28,987 nt of DNA from Tardiphaga sp. (GCA_014377915.1 JACMOT010000051.1:1-28987), one strand, 5' to 3'; numbered from the stretch's first letter, positions 16,991 through 25,604 are shown. Notes: generated from the sequence alone by a model not told the origin. Numbers and translations are program-made.

Positions 16991-18208
16991 CTACTCGCTC
17001 CGGACGCTGGTATCGGAGCTTAGCTCGGCCTGCCGTTTGCCTGGATCGACCGCGAGACCTGTCGCGGGATCGACGACGACCTCGATCGCGGTCGCGTTGG
17101 CCCCGGCCTTCACTTTCTGCATGCCGTCGATGATGACGCGATCACCAACCTTGGCGCCACTCGCCACCAGCCAGTTGTTGCCAACGGCCTGGCCGATCTC
17201 GAGGATGCGCTGCTCGACCTTGCCGCTCGCATCGACGAACATCGCGGTTGCTTTGCCCAGCGGGTTTCGCGACACCGCGCGCTGCGGGACCAGAATCGCG
17301 GTGGCATCGACACCAGCCACGATCCGCGCGCGGACGTACAGGCCGGGCAGCAGCTTGCGCGCGGGATTGGCGAAGGTCGCGCGTGAACTCACCGAGCCCG
17401 TGCTTTCGTTGACGAACGAGTCGGTGAAGCCGAACTTGCCCTTCTGGTCATAGGTGCCGCCACCTTCCATCAGCAGTTCGATCTGCACCTTGCCGTTTTC
17501 CTGCTTGAGCTTGCCACTGTCGATCTGCGCGCGCAGCCGTGTCATCTCCGAGGTCGACTGGTCGAGGTCGACATAGATCGGATCGAGCTGCTGGATCATG
17601 GTCAACGCCGTGGCCTGGCCGGCCGTTACCAGCGCGCCGGGCGTGATCGAGGATTTCCCGATGCGCCCCGATATCGGCGCCGTCACCCGCGTCCGGTCGA
17701 GCGCGATGCTCGCGGTATCGAGATTGGCTTCGGCAGCCTTCACATCGGCCTGACCCGATTTCAACGTCGCCACCGCATCATCGACTTCCTGCTGGCTCGC
17801 CGCGTTGGTTCGGAGCAGCTGGATCTTGCGATCTGCCTTCAGCTTCACGCTGACCAGGGCCGCCTGAACCTTGAGCAGCGCGGCCTCAGCGCTTTCCAGC
17901 GCGGCCTGATAGGACGCCGCGTCGATTTCATAGAGCAGGTCGCCAGCCTTGACCTCGGCGCCTTCCACGAAATTGCGCTTCTGAAGCATACCCGTCACCT
18001 GCGGACGCACCTCGGCAACCTGATAGGCGCTGGTACGGCCCGGTAATACCGTCGTGATCGGCGCCGCTTGGGCCTTCAGCGTGAGAACGCCAACTTCTGC
18101 CTTCGCCACGGGCGCCGACTCCGAGGCTTGCGGACCGCAACCGGCAACGGAAGTGGCCAGTAGCAGCGCCGCGCCGAGGGGCAGTAATCGGCCGATGAGG
18201 GAATGCAT
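16991..18208 (-). CDS. RND efflux periplasmic adaptor (membrane fusion) lipoprotein
   Basis: A 405-residue adaptor linking the RND pump to an outer-membrane channel. The N-terminus is a lipoprotein signal (LGAALLLATSVAGC, with the lipidated cysteine at C24). The sequence then shows the biotinyl-lipoyl and hairpin parts (VRPQVTGMLQKRNFVEGAEVKAGDLLYEID, followed by a long alpha-helical stretch AALLKVQAALVSVKLKADRKIQ, and DRTRVTAPISGRIGKSSITPG), and beta-barrel segments. This matches AcrA/MexA architecture. It is the first gene of the operon with the pump and is divergent from a TetR gene, 203 bases away. Expression is likely controlled at the operators at 18280-18317. Confidence 0.94.
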   Translation of the reverse strand: MHSLIGRLLPLGAALLLATSVAGCGPQASESAPVAKAEVGVLTLKAQAAPITTVLPGRTSAYQVAEVRPQVTGMLQKRNFVEGAEVKAGDLLYEIDAASYQAALESAEAALLKVQAALVSVKLKADRKIQLLRTNAASQQEVDDAVATLKSGQADVKAAEANLDTASIALDRTRVTAPISGRIGKSSITPGALVTAGQATALTMIQQLDPIYVDLDQSTSEMTRLRAQIDSGKLKQENGKVQIELLMEGGGTYDQKGKFGFTDSFVNESTGSVSSRATFANPARKLLPGLYVRARIVAGVDATAILVPQRAVSRNPLGKATAMFVDASGKVEQRILEIGQAVGNNWLVASGAKVGDRVIIDGMQKVKAGANATAIEVVVDPATGLAVDPGKRQAELSSDTSVRSE

Positions 18209-18279
18209 TAACTGGTCCGTAATGACAAACGGCGCCCGACCTCCGTGGATGGGAGATCGTCGCCGTTGATGAAGAATGA

Positions 18280-18317
18280 GAAACTCTCTGGTTTCGTATT
18301 GGAAACTTGGTAGTTTC
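18280..18317. promoter_or_regulatory. Doubled inverted-repeat operator, probable TetR site
   Basis: Four half-sites alternate in orientation at exact 11-base steps: GAAAC (18280), GTTTC (18291), GAAAC (18302) and GTTTC (18313). They form two 16-base palindromes, GAAACTCTCTGGTTTC (18280-18295) and GAAACTTGGTAGTTTC (18302-18317), with centres 22 bases apart. The second extends to GGAAACT/AGTTTCC. They sit between the RND adaptor start (18208) and the TetR start (18412). Two helix-turn-spaced dimers on neighbouring faces are the pattern expected for cooperative TetR binding, which would shut off the pump and the regulator itself. Confidence 0.72.
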
Positions 18318-18411
18318 CTTATGCGAAGTCAATCGCTAGGCTGGCCTCGACATTTCCGCCTTTGCGCCGCCAAGCAACCTTTCGTGACAATACGCCCCCG
18401 GGATTTGATCC

Positions 18412-19107
18412 ATGACCGCCGCCGCCACGTCGACACCGAGAAACAAAAGCCACAACACGCCGGGTCGTTCCCGCACGCCCGCGGCCGCGCCAATAATGGT
18501 ACCAGAGGGCGCGGCCGCGATCGATGCACGCCTCGCTAATCTTCTGCTCGCAGCCGAAGCGTCATTTAGCCGCAAAGGCTTTGCCGCGACGACGATGGAC
18601 GATATCGCCCACGCCGCCGGCATGTCGAAGAAGACGCTGTACAAGATGTTTGACAGCAAGAGCGACCTGTTTCGCGCCACGCTGTTGCGCAGCGCCGGCC
18701 AGTTTCGATTCTGGGACGGTCCCGCGCTGACGGGAACACCAGAGCAGCAATTGAAGCTATGGTTGAAGCGGGTGCTGGACTCCGCCTTCTCTCCGAAAGA
18801 GATCGCGCTACATCGACTGATTGTCGGCGAACGCGTCGCATCGCCGGATTTCGCCAGGATCTTTTCCGATGTCGCTTTCCAGTATGGCCCGGAAGGCGTG
18901 ATTGACTGCATCAAGCGCGTCAAGCTACGGCCCCATCTGCGCAAGCTGCCTGCCCGGATGGTCGCCGAGATGGTCATCGGCTCCGTATTGGGCATCGATC
19001 ATTTCAAGCATCTGATCGACGACAGCCACCGCCTCGATCCACGCATGCTGAAGAAGCGCATCGATGTCACCGTCGCGACTTTTTGCGAGAGCGCTGATGG
19101 TGACTGA
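18412..19107 (+). CDS. TetR/AcrR family transcriptional regulator
   Basis: A 231-residue repressor-type protein. The TetR DNA-binding domain is clear: LLLAAEASFSRKGFAATTMDDIAHAAGMSKKTLYKMFDSKSDLFRA (about residues 44-88), with the helix-turn-helix around 57-80. The C-terminal ligand domain is not conserved, as usual. The first 30 residues are low-complexity, and a later start (ATG 18496) is possible; no strong ribosome site decides. It is divergent from the RND pump operon and the doubled operator lies in between, so it probably represses the pump and itself until a drug-like ligand binds. The inducer cannot be read. Confidence 0.93.
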   Translation: MTAAATSTPRNKSHNTPGRSRTPAAAPIMVPEGAAAIDARLANLLLAAEASFSRKGFAATTMDDIAHAAGMSKKTLYKMFDSKSDLFRATLLRSAGQFRFWDGPALTGTPEQQLKLWLKRVLDSAFSPKEIALHRLIVGERVASPDFARIFSDVAFQYGPEGVIDCIKRVKLRPHLRKLPARMVAEMVIGSVLGIDHFKHLIDDSHRLDPRMLKKRIDVTVATFCESADGD

Positions 19108-19119
19108 TCGATAGTTGGA

Positions 19120-20472
19120 CTAGCGGTACGTCGAAACGATGTCCGCGACGGCGCGTTCGAGCTGCTGCGCCGTGGCGCACTGGCGCACCACGTTGCAGAA
19201 AGTGGCGTAACGCGGCATCTCGGAGTCGCCCCAGCCCCATGCCATGCGCCCTTCGGGATTGAGCCAGACCAGACGCTTCGACCGCTCGCCGATGCGCCGC
19301 AGGATGTCGGCGCGGGGATCGAGGTTGTTGCTACGCGCATCGCCCAATACGATCACGGTGGTCTGCGCGGTCACCGCGCTCATCCACTTGTTTTCGAAAT
19401 CCGCCAGCGAGCGACCGTAATCGGACGAACCGTAGCCCACGCTGGACATGATGTCCCGCATCGCTTCCTCGGGTTTCTTCTTGTCCAGCACATGGCTGAC
19501 CTCGATCAGATTGCCGGAGAAGGCGAAGGTGCGGACATCGGACACCACTTCATGCAGGCTGTGCACCAGCAGCAGGAAAAAGTCAGACACCTGCGCCACC
19601 GAGCCGCTGACGTCGCAGATCGCGACGATCTTCGGTCGGTCGCGGCGCCGGCGCTTCCACGCGGTCATGAACGGGATGCCGCCCCAGGCGGCGTTGCGGC
19701 GCATGGTGCGGCGAACGTCGAGATGGCCACGGCGCTGCCGCTTGCGCGGCTTGCTGAAACGCTCCCGCAGCCGGCGCGCGATCTGCCGGATCAGTGCCCG
19801 CATCTGCTCGACCTGGCGCGGCTCCAGCCGCGACAGCGGCGCGTTGCGCAGGATGTCGTGGCGCAGCGTCTCCTTATCCTCGCGGCCATACAGCAGCAGC
19901 GCCTGCGCGACGCGCTCGCTGACATTTTCGCGCAACGCCGCCAGCGCCGCTGACAAACGCTCGGCCTGCGCGGGATTGGTCGCGGTCAGCGCATCGATAT
20001 CATCACGCAGACGGGCAATACCGAGTTGCTCGAGCAGTCGGCTCGAAAAGATGCCGCGCTGGGTGAAGAAGCGGATGTCTGACAGGCCGGCAGCGTTGGA
20101 TGCGTTCGACAGCGCGGCAGCCATGCCGGCGCGATCCTGCGCCAGCAACATCTGTGACAGCGGCCCGAGTTCGCCCGACGCCTCACCCGGAGCAGGTGCT
20201 GCGGCCGGTGCGGTGCTTGTCTCGTCGCTAGCCGGCGGCTGCGACGGGTTCTCGAATTCAGGGTGCGCGAAGAATGTATCGAAGCAATCACCGAGCGCGG
20301 CCTTCTCATCATTGTTCTTGGCCAGCGTCAGCAGCAGCGCGTCGCGCAGGATCGCCCGATCAGCCGGCCCGATTTCGGCGACCGCCCGCATCGCATCGAT
20401 GCTTTCGGCCGGCGAGATCCGTACGCCCGCCCCGCGCGCCGCCCGAAAAAAGCGATGCAGCGACTGTCTCAT
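19120..20472 (-). CDS. VWA domain protein, CoxE-like
   Basis: A 450-residue cytoplasmic protein with a C-terminal von Willebrand factor A domain. The metal-ion site begins with D287-V-S-G-S291 in AICDVSGSVAQVSDFFLLLVHSL, followed by FAFSGNLIEVSHVL and TVIVLGDARSNNLDPRAD. The N-terminal part (HRFFRAARGAGVRISPAES and onward) matches the CoxE-type proteins. A basic stretch, RRLRERFSKPRKRQRRGHLDVRRTMRRN, precedes the VWA domain. Such proteins pair with MoxR ATPases as chaperones that assist assembly of metal enzymes, best known in carbon monoxide dehydrogenase maturation. It starts 4 bases after the MoxR gene, but no coxMSL genes are in the window, so its client is unknown. Confidence 0.92.
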   Translation of the reverse strand: MRQSLHRFFRAARGAGVRISPAESIDAMRAVAEIGPADRAILRDALLLTLAKNNDEKAALGDCFDTFFAHPEFENPSQPPASDETSTAPAAAPAPGEASGELGPLSQMLLAQDRAGMAAALSNASNAAGLSDIRFFTQRGIFSSRLLEQLGIARLRDDIDALTATNPAQAERLSAALAALRENVSERVAQALLLYGREDKETLRHDILRNAPLSRLEPRQVEQMRALIRQIARRLRERFSKPRKRQRRGHLDVRRTMRRNAAWGGIPFMTAWKRRRRDRPKIVAICDVSGSVAQVSDFFLLLVHSLHEVVSDVRTFAFSGNLIEVSHVLDKKKPEEAMRDIMSSVGYGSSDYGRSLADFENKWMSAVTAQTTVIVLGDARSNNLDPRADILRRIGERSKRLVWLNPEGRMAWGWGDSEMPRYATFCNVVRQCATAQQLERAVADIVSTYR

Positions 20473-20476
20473 CGGC

Positions 20477-21433
20477 CTACCCGAACACGCCCTGGCGCCC
20501 GGCCTTGGCGACGAACGTCGTCACCTGCGGTAGCGTTACCTCGATATCGGCTTCGTACTTCAACAACACATTGAGCGTGTCCTTGACGATCTGATGGCCG
20601 AGTTCCTCGGCTTCCAGCAGCACCAGAACGCGCGCCCAGTCGATGGTCTCGCTGACCGACGGCAGCTTCTTCAGATCGAGGGTGCGGACCTGGTTGACGA
20701 AGCCGACCAGCTGTTTCCGCAAGGTCGCCGAGATCCCCGGCACCCTTGTCTCGACAATGCGCTCTTCCAGTTTAGGTTCGGGAAAGCCGATATGCAGATG
20801 CAGGCAGCGGCGCTTGAGCGCGTCGCCGAGATCGCGTTCGCCGTTCGAAGTCAGGATCACGGTCGGCGGTACCAGTGCCGACACCGTACCGAGTTCGGGA
20901 ATCGTAATCTGGTAGTCGGAGAGAATTTCCAGCAGCAGCGATTCGAATTCGGCGTCGGACTTGTCGATTTCGTCGATCAGCAGCACGCAACCCATCGGCT
21001 GCTCCAGAGCGCGCAGCAACGGGCGCGGCTCGACGAATTCCTTGGAGAAGAACACGTCGCCGAAATCGTGCAACTGATCGAGCGCGCCGGCCAGCGTGTC
21101 GGCGCCGCCCAGCACCTCGCCGAGCTTGTCCTTGAGAATCTGGGTATAAAGCAACTGCTTGGCGTATTTCCACTCATACAGCGCCTTGGCCTCGTCGAGC
21201 CCCTCATAACACTGCATCCGGATCATCTCGAGCCCGCGCCAGGAGGCGATCGCCTTGGCGAGTTCGGTCTTGCCGACGCCGGCGGGCCCCTCGACCAGAA
21301 TCGGTTTTTCGATTTTGTGCGCCAGATAGACCGCGGTCGCGATCTGCCGACTGGCGATGTAGCCGGCGGCGGCAAGGCCGCGTTCCACGGCTTCGATGGC
21401 GGCTGACGGGCTTGGCTCGGCCACGGCGTTCAC
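20477..21433 (-). CDS. MoxR-type AAA+ ATPase, CoxD-like
   Basis: A 318-residue AAA+ ATPase. Walker A is G49-P-A-G-V-G-K-T56, Walker B is LLIDEID (151-157), and the sensor/arginine-finger region is LTSNGERDLGDALKRRCL. The insertion EWKYAKQLLYTQ and the ILVEGPAGVGKTELAK opening are typical of the CoxD branch of MoxR. The family uses ATP to remodel client enzymes together with a VWA partner; here the partner gene follows 4 bases downstream. The client metalloenzyme is not nearby. The upstream gap to the nuclease gene is about 90 bases. Confidence 0.94.
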   Translation of the reverse strand: MNAVAEPSPSAAIEAVERGLAAAGYIASRQIATAVYLAHKIEKPILVEGPAGVGKTELAKAIASWRGLEMIRMQCYEGLDEAKALYEWKYAKQLLYTQILKDKLGEVLGGADTLAGALDQLHDFGDVFFSKEFVEPRPLLRALEQPMGCVLLIDEIDKSDAEFESLLLEILSDYQITIPELGTVSALVPPTVILTSNGERDLGDALKRRCLHLHIGFPEPKLEERIVETRVPGISATLRKQLVGFVNQVRTLDLKKLPSVSETIDWARVLVLLEAEELGHQIVKDTLNVLLKYEADIEVTLPQVTTFVAKAGRQGVFG

Positions 21434-21526
21434 TCCGGATTTCGCGGGCTGGAATTTCCCGGACGACCGGTTTCCATATCACTTCTGGCTACGTGGTTCA
21501 GCCGTCGGCGTCCAGAGCTGCGCGGC

Positions 21527-22276
21527 TCAGTTGCGGCGGCTGATGGCCCGGCAATTAAAGGCCTTGCGATAAAACGCGGCCTGGGCCTCCTCTTCCGAAC
21601 AGAACCAGCGGTCCGGCTTCGGCTGCGTGGCGTAATTCTGACATTGCGGTGTCAGGTAGATCCCGACATGGCCGGTCATGCGGGCGCGGCGGGCGAGTTT
21701 TGCCCGGATATTGCAGCCCGGCGGCATCACCAGATCCTCGGGAAACAGCGCCGCGCGCAATTCGCGGTCCTTGTCGGCCGGACAGGCGCCGCCCAGCAGC
21801 GCGCCAGCCGTCTCGTGCTTGCGAAAATCCGCCGGCGCCACGAAGCAGCCCTTCCACAATCCCTGCCGCCTCTCCCGCGCCTGCGCCTCGTCGACGGTAA
21901 ATCCCTTGCTGGCGACGGGATCGACCGCCACCGCGAAACCCTGACGCAGCAACAACTGGTTCAGGCTGATCGATTCGCCGACGACGCTGCAGAGGCCGAC
22001 GCGCCGGTTCTTGAACGCGCTGTCGGGACCCAGATCCTCGCAGCGCACCTCGCGCTGTGCGATCAACTTGACGAGTTGATCGCGCGTTTCGGTGCCGCAG
22101 GCCCACACATCGGCATGTTCATCGAGACAGGTCTGGTCCAGCTCCGGTGCATCGATGCCCGCCATCCGGTACATGATATTGCCGAGCTGGATGGTGTCGC
22201 CATCGCGCACGATGGCGTCGGCCGCCCAGACCGGGCCGGCGGCCACGAGCCAGGCGAGAAGGATCAGAATGCGCAT
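21527..22276 (-). CDS. Exported thermonuclease-like (SNase fold) protein with cysteine-rich C-terminal extension
   Basis: A 249-residue protein with a signal peptide (MRILILLAWLVAAGPVWA, cleavage before AD). Residues 20-125 match the staphylococcal nuclease fold: VRDGDTIQLGNIMYRMAGIDAPELDQTC, with D25-x-D27 and R37, then GTETRDQLVKLI, and KNRRVGLCSV as the position of the second catalytic arginine. Such enzymes cut DNA or RNA with calcium. The protein goes on for about 120 residues beyond the nuclease fold (WKGCFVAPADFRKHE, GGACP, PPGCNIRAKL, PQCQNY, RWFCSEEEAQAAFYRKAFNC), with six or so cysteines that could form disulfides. That extension is not part of the standard fold. Export to the periplasm or outside is inferred. 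Confidence 0.88.
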   Translation of the reverse strand: MRILILLAWLVAAGPVWAADAIVRDGDTIQLGNIMYRMAGIDAPELDQTCLDEHADVWACGTETRDQLVKLIAQREVRCEDLGPDSAFKNRRVGLCSVVGESISLNQLLLRQGFAVAVDPVASKGFTVDEAQARERRQGLWKGCFVAPADFRKHETAGALLGGACPADKDRELRAALFPEDLVMPPGCNIRAKLARRARMTGHVGIYLTPQCQNYATQPKPDRWFCSEEEAQAAFYRKAFNCRAISRRN

Positions 22277-22395
22277 CGAACTGCCTTGGACCGGATCGCA
22301 GAACTATTCCGCTTCGCCGCTCGAATAAATCACGCGGAGGCGATCCAACGCAATCTCGACATCGCAATGACGCGGCATCGCCACATCCAGCGGAA

Positions 22396-23295
22396 CTAGA
22401 CCGACACCAGCAGGGCCACGCCGACCACGATCAGCGCGATGCCCGACAATTCACGCACCGACAAGGGTTGCTTGAAGGAAAAATACGCCACCGCCTGCGC
22501 GAACAACACCTCGACCAGCGCCAGCGTCCGCACATTGGCCGCCGCGGTCAGCGCGAAGGCCAGAAACCAGAACTGCGACGCCGCGGCGCCCATGAAACCG
22601 GCCAGCAGCGACGGCTTCCACAGGCCGAGGATATCCCGCAGCACCTTCGGCGCCCGCAGCACCAGATAGACCGTCAGCACCAATGTCTGCACGAACAGGC
22701 CGCACACTAGCGTGTAAGAGGCAGCGGTGACGAAGCCGACATCAGGCACCACGATGATGGCGCCGCGAAAGCCCACGGCGGAAAACGCAAAGGCCGCGGC
22801 GGCCACCAGCCCCAGCACGGTCGGCCGCACGCTGGCAATATCGCGCACCGCGCCCGGACGCAGCGCGGTGACCACCACGCCGATGGTGGCGATCAGGATC
22901 GCGACCACCTTGAGCAAGGTGAGGTGATCGCCGAGGAAGACGAAACCGAAGATCGCGGTCTGGATTGCCTCGGTCTTGAGATAGGCCGTGGTGACGACGA
23001 AAGAACGGTCGTTCATCGCCGCCAGCATCAGCCCGGTGGCGAGGATCTGGCTCAGCGACCCAAGCAGCAGCCAGGGCCAGAACACCGCGCCCGGCCACGG
23101 GATCCGGTCGCCGGTCGCGACGATGACCACCGCGAAGAAGATCACCGAGAACGGGAAGCCGAACAAAAAGCGGATATTGGTGGCGCCCCAGATACCGAGC
23201 GGCCCGGTCAGCGAGCGCTGCATCGCATTGCGCGCCACCTGCCCCAGCGAGGCAACGATGGTGAAGGGAATCCAGAGCGCGGCAATGCTGAACAT
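22396..23295 (-). CDS. EamA family transporter (full-size DMT)
   Basis: A 299-residue inner-membrane protein with about ten hydrophobic helices in two EamA repeats. The first repeat opens with ALWIPFTIVASLGQVARNAMQRSL and ends with FLGDHLTLLKVVAILIATIGVVVTAL; the second runs to KQPLSVRELSGIALIVVGVALLVSV. The characteristic segment AYLKTEAIQTAIFGFVFLGD is present. Members export amino acids, sugars, purines or drugs; the substrate cannot be read here. It reads in the same direction as the nuclease gene, 119 bases ahead of it. An AT-poor 109-base gap separates it from the ferredoxin gene. Confidence 0.92.
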   Translation of the reverse strand: MFSIAALWIPFTIVASLGQVARNAMQRSLTGPLGIWGATNIRFLFGFPFSVIFFAVVIVATGDRIPWPGAVFWPWLLLGSLSQILATGLMLAAMNDRSFVVTTAYLKTEAIQTAIFGFVFLGDHLTLLKVVAILIATIGVVVTALRPGAVRDIASVRPTVLGLVAAAAFAFSAVGFRGAIIVVPDVGFVTAASYTLVCGLFVQTLVLTVYLVLRAPKVLRDILGLWKPSLLAGFMGAAASQFWFLAFALTAAANVRTLALVEVLFAQAVAYFSFKQPLSVRELSGIALIVVGVALLVSV

Positions 23296-23404
23296 GATGG
23301 AGATTCGGCTGGAGGGAGAGTTGCGGCACCGTGACGGCGATGGCCGGCGCGGTCAACCGCGGCCGTGCTCATGCCAGCGCTGCGTCGACGGAGCTGTTGT
23401 AACC

Positions 23405-23722
23405 TTACTCGACAGCCGGCGGCATCAGGGTCGTCACGGCCTCGGCTGCCGATGTGGCATCGGCCAGCAGCAGATATTCGCCACGCCGCAGCGTCGCTTC
23501 ACTCGCCACCACGACAGCGCGCTTCGGGCAGATGCCGAGGCAGCCCGTCAGCACCACGCGCGGACGCTTGACGCCTTGGGCTTCGCTACGTCGTTTCACT
23601 TCAGACTTCAGCGCCCGCCGCAGTTCCTTGCCGTCGGCGACACGGCCGAGACATTTTTTGCAGACAAAGACCGGACTGCCGCGACGCGGACGAATGGTGA
23701 CGGGAGATATATTGTTGGCCAT
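23405..23722 (-). CDS. Thioredoxin-like 2Fe-2S ferredoxin domain protein
   Basis: A small protein of 105 residues from the ATG at 23722 (MANNISPVTIRPRRGSPVFVC); a start at 23752 would add ten residues, and neither has a strong ribosome site. Four cysteines fit a thioredoxin-fold ferredoxin: C21 and C24 in FVCKKCLGR, and C61 and C65 in LTGCLGICPKRAVVV. The TGCLG-x-C-P loop is typical of the (2Fe-2S) ferredoxins related to the NuoE and Shethna groups. It probably carries electrons for, or delivers a cluster to, an unknown partner in the cytoplasm. It lies about 90 bases behind the ABC-F gene on the same strand with a hairpin between them. Confidence 0.85.
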   Translation of the reverse strand: MANNISPVTIRPRRGSPVFVCKKCLGRVADGKELRRALKSEVKRRSEAQGVKRPRVVLTGCLGICPKRAVVVASEATLRRGEYLLLADATSAAEAVTTLMPPAVE

Positions 23723-23757
23723 CCCAAGAATATGGGGACGCCACTGACGCATTGAAG

Positions 23758-23813
23758 GAGCAGCCAGTTGCCGGGCACGCAGAACCGGTATGCCTGCGCG
23801 CAGGTTGCTGCTC
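23758..23813 (-). terminator. Hairpin between ABC-F and ferredoxin genes
   Basis: GAGCAGC (23758-23764) and GCTGCTC (23807-23813) are complementary and enclose the perfect palindrome CCTGCGCGCAGG (23793-23804). The structure overlaps the ABC-F stop codon and sits in front of the ferredoxin gene. It may end or attenuate the transcript; there is no T tract. Confidence 0.35.
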
Positions 23814-25434
23814 AGCTCCGCAGTCCGGGCGCTTCCTGGCCGGTGCGCGCGACATATTCGGTATAGCCGCCGCCATATTGGTGGATGCCGTCCGGCGTCA
23901 GTTCCAGCACCCGGTTCGACAGTGCCGCCAGGAAGTGGCGGTCATGCGACACGAACAGCATGGTGCCCTCATATTGCGACAGCGCCGAGATCAGCATCTC
24001 CTTGGTCGCCATGTCGAGATGGTTGGTCGGCTCGTCGAGCACCAGAAAGTTCGGTGGATCGAACAGCATCTTGGCCATCACCAGCCGCGCCTTCTCGCCA
24101 CCCGAGAGCACCCGGCACTTCTTCTCGACGTCGTCGCCGGAGAATCCGAAACAGCCGGCCAGCGCGCGCAACGAGCCCTGCCCGGCCTGCGGAAACGTAT
24201 CTTCCAGATTCTGGAACACGGTGCGCTCGCCCTCGAGCAGGTCCATCGCGTGCTGCGCGAAATAGCCCATCTTGACGCTGCCGCCGAGCGCCACGGTGCC
24301 ATTGTCCGGCTTGGTCGAGCCGGTCACCAGCTTGAGCAGCGTCGACTTGCCGGCGCCATTGATGCCCATCACGGCCCAGCGCTCCTTGCGGCCGACCATG
24401 AAATCGAGCCCCTCATAGATGGTCTTGCTGCCATAGCCCTTGTGGACATTCTTCAGGCTGACGACATCGTCGCCGGAGCGCGGCGCCGGCAGGAAGTCGA
24501 ACGACACCACCTGGCGGCGCTTCGGCGGCTCGACGCGCTCGATCTTGTCGAGTTTCTTGACCCGGCTCTGCACCTGCGCGGCGTGCGAGGCGCGCGCCTT
24601 GAAGCGCTCGATGAACTTTATCTCCTTGGACAGCATCGCCTGCTGACGCTCGAACTGCGCCTGCTGCTGCTTCTCGGCCAGCGCGCGCTGCGCCTCGTAG
24701 AATTCGTAATCGCCGCCATAGCTGGTCAGCGAGCCGCCGTCGATTTCCACCACCTTGGTGATGATGCGGTTCATGAACTCGCGGTCATGCGAGGTCATCA
24801 GCAGCGCGCCGTCATAGCCCTTGAGGAAGGCTTCCAGCCAGATCAGGCTCTCGAGGTCGAGATGGTTGGAGGGCTCGTCGAGCAGCATCACGTCCGGCCG
24901 CATCAAGAGAATGCGGGCCAGCGCCACGCGCATCTTCCAGCCGCCGGACAGGGCGCCGACATCGCCCTCCATCATCTCCTGGCTGAAGCTGAGGCCTGCC
25001 AGCCCTTCGCGCGCGCGGCCTTCCAGCGCGTAGCCATCGAGTTCCTCGAAACGCGCCTGCACTTCGCCGTAGCGTTCAAGGATTTTTTCCATCTCGTCCG
25101 CCTGGTCGGGATCGCCCAGCGCGTGTTCGAGTTGCTTCAGCTCCGCCGCCACCGTGCTGACCGGGCCGGCGCCATCCATCACCTCGACCACGGCGCTGCG
25201 GCCGGCCATCTCGCCGACATCCTGGCTGAAATAGCCGATGGTGATGCCGCGGTCAGCCGCCACCTGGCCCTCGTCCGGCGGTTCCTGGCCGGTGATCATC
25301 CGGAACAAGGTCGTCTTGCCGGAGCCGTTGGGGCCGACCAGACCGATCTTCTCGCCGCGCTGAAGCGCCGCCGAGGCCTCGATGAAGAGGATCTGATGGC
25401 CATTCTGCTTGGAGATGTTGTCGAGACGGATCAT
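23812..25434 (-). CDS. ABC-F family ATP-binding protein
   Basis: A 540-residue soluble protein with two ABC ATPase domains and no membrane part. I start at ATG 25434 (MIRLDNISKQNGHQILF), the normal beginning of this family; the frame extends to 25590 only through unrelated low-complexity sequence. First domain: Walker A GPNGSGKT (34-41), signature LSGGWKMRVALA, Walker B MLLDEPSNHLDLES. A charged coiled-coil linker follows (EKQQQAQFERQQAMLSKEI then KFIERFKARASHAAQVQSR). Second domain: GINGAGKST, LSGGEKARLVMA, LVLDEPTNHLDM. ABC-F proteins bind the ribosome E site and help stalled translation. Sequence is nearest to the Uup/YbiT/YheS kind; no antibiotic-resistance type can be assigned. Confidence 0.95.
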   Translation of the reverse strand: MIRLDNISKQNGHQILFIEASAALQRGEKIGLVGPNGSGKTTLFRMITGQEPPDEGQVAADRGITIGYFSQDVGEMAGRSAVVEVMDGAGPVSTVAAELKQLEHALGDPDQADEMEKILERYGEVQARFEELDGYALEGRAREGLAGLSFSQEMMEGDVGALSGGWKMRVALARILLMRPDVMLLDEPSNHLDLESLIWLEAFLKGYDGALLMTSHDREFMNRIITKVVEIDGGSLTSYGGDYEFYEAQRALAEKQQQAQFERQQAMLSKEIKFIERFKARASHAAQVQSRVKKLDKIERVEPPKRRQVVSFDFLPAPRSGDDVVSLKNVHKGYGSKTIYEGLDFMVGRKERWAVMGINGAGKSTLLKLVTGSTKPDNGTVALGGSVKMGYFAQHAMDLLEGERTVFQNLEDTFPQAGQGSLRALAGCFGFSGDDVEKKCRVLSGGEKARLVMAKMLFDPPNFLVLDEPTNHLDMATKEMLISALSQYEGTMLFVSHDRHFLAALSNRVLELTPDGIHQYGGGYTEYVARTGQEAPGLRS

Positions 25435-25604
25435 GGGATTTACGGGCCTGGTAGCGAAAAAATTTGTTCGTTTACTAGGCCATGCGGAGCTTGCGCGGAA
25501 GGGTGTTTCGGGGACGCGGCCCATTAAAAAGGCGGTGCGCCCGATCATTGCGAGAGAACAATTCCGCGGTAAAGTGGCTTCCAGCGCCATCGGAGACCTC
25601 CGTC

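Noticed and set aside
23752..25527. Very long plus-strand open frame (591 codons) opposite the ABC-F gene
   Set aside because: It mirrors the ABC-F coding sequence; its translation is rich in H, R, Q, L and A without any domain pattern, as expected for the antisense frame of GC-rich genes.
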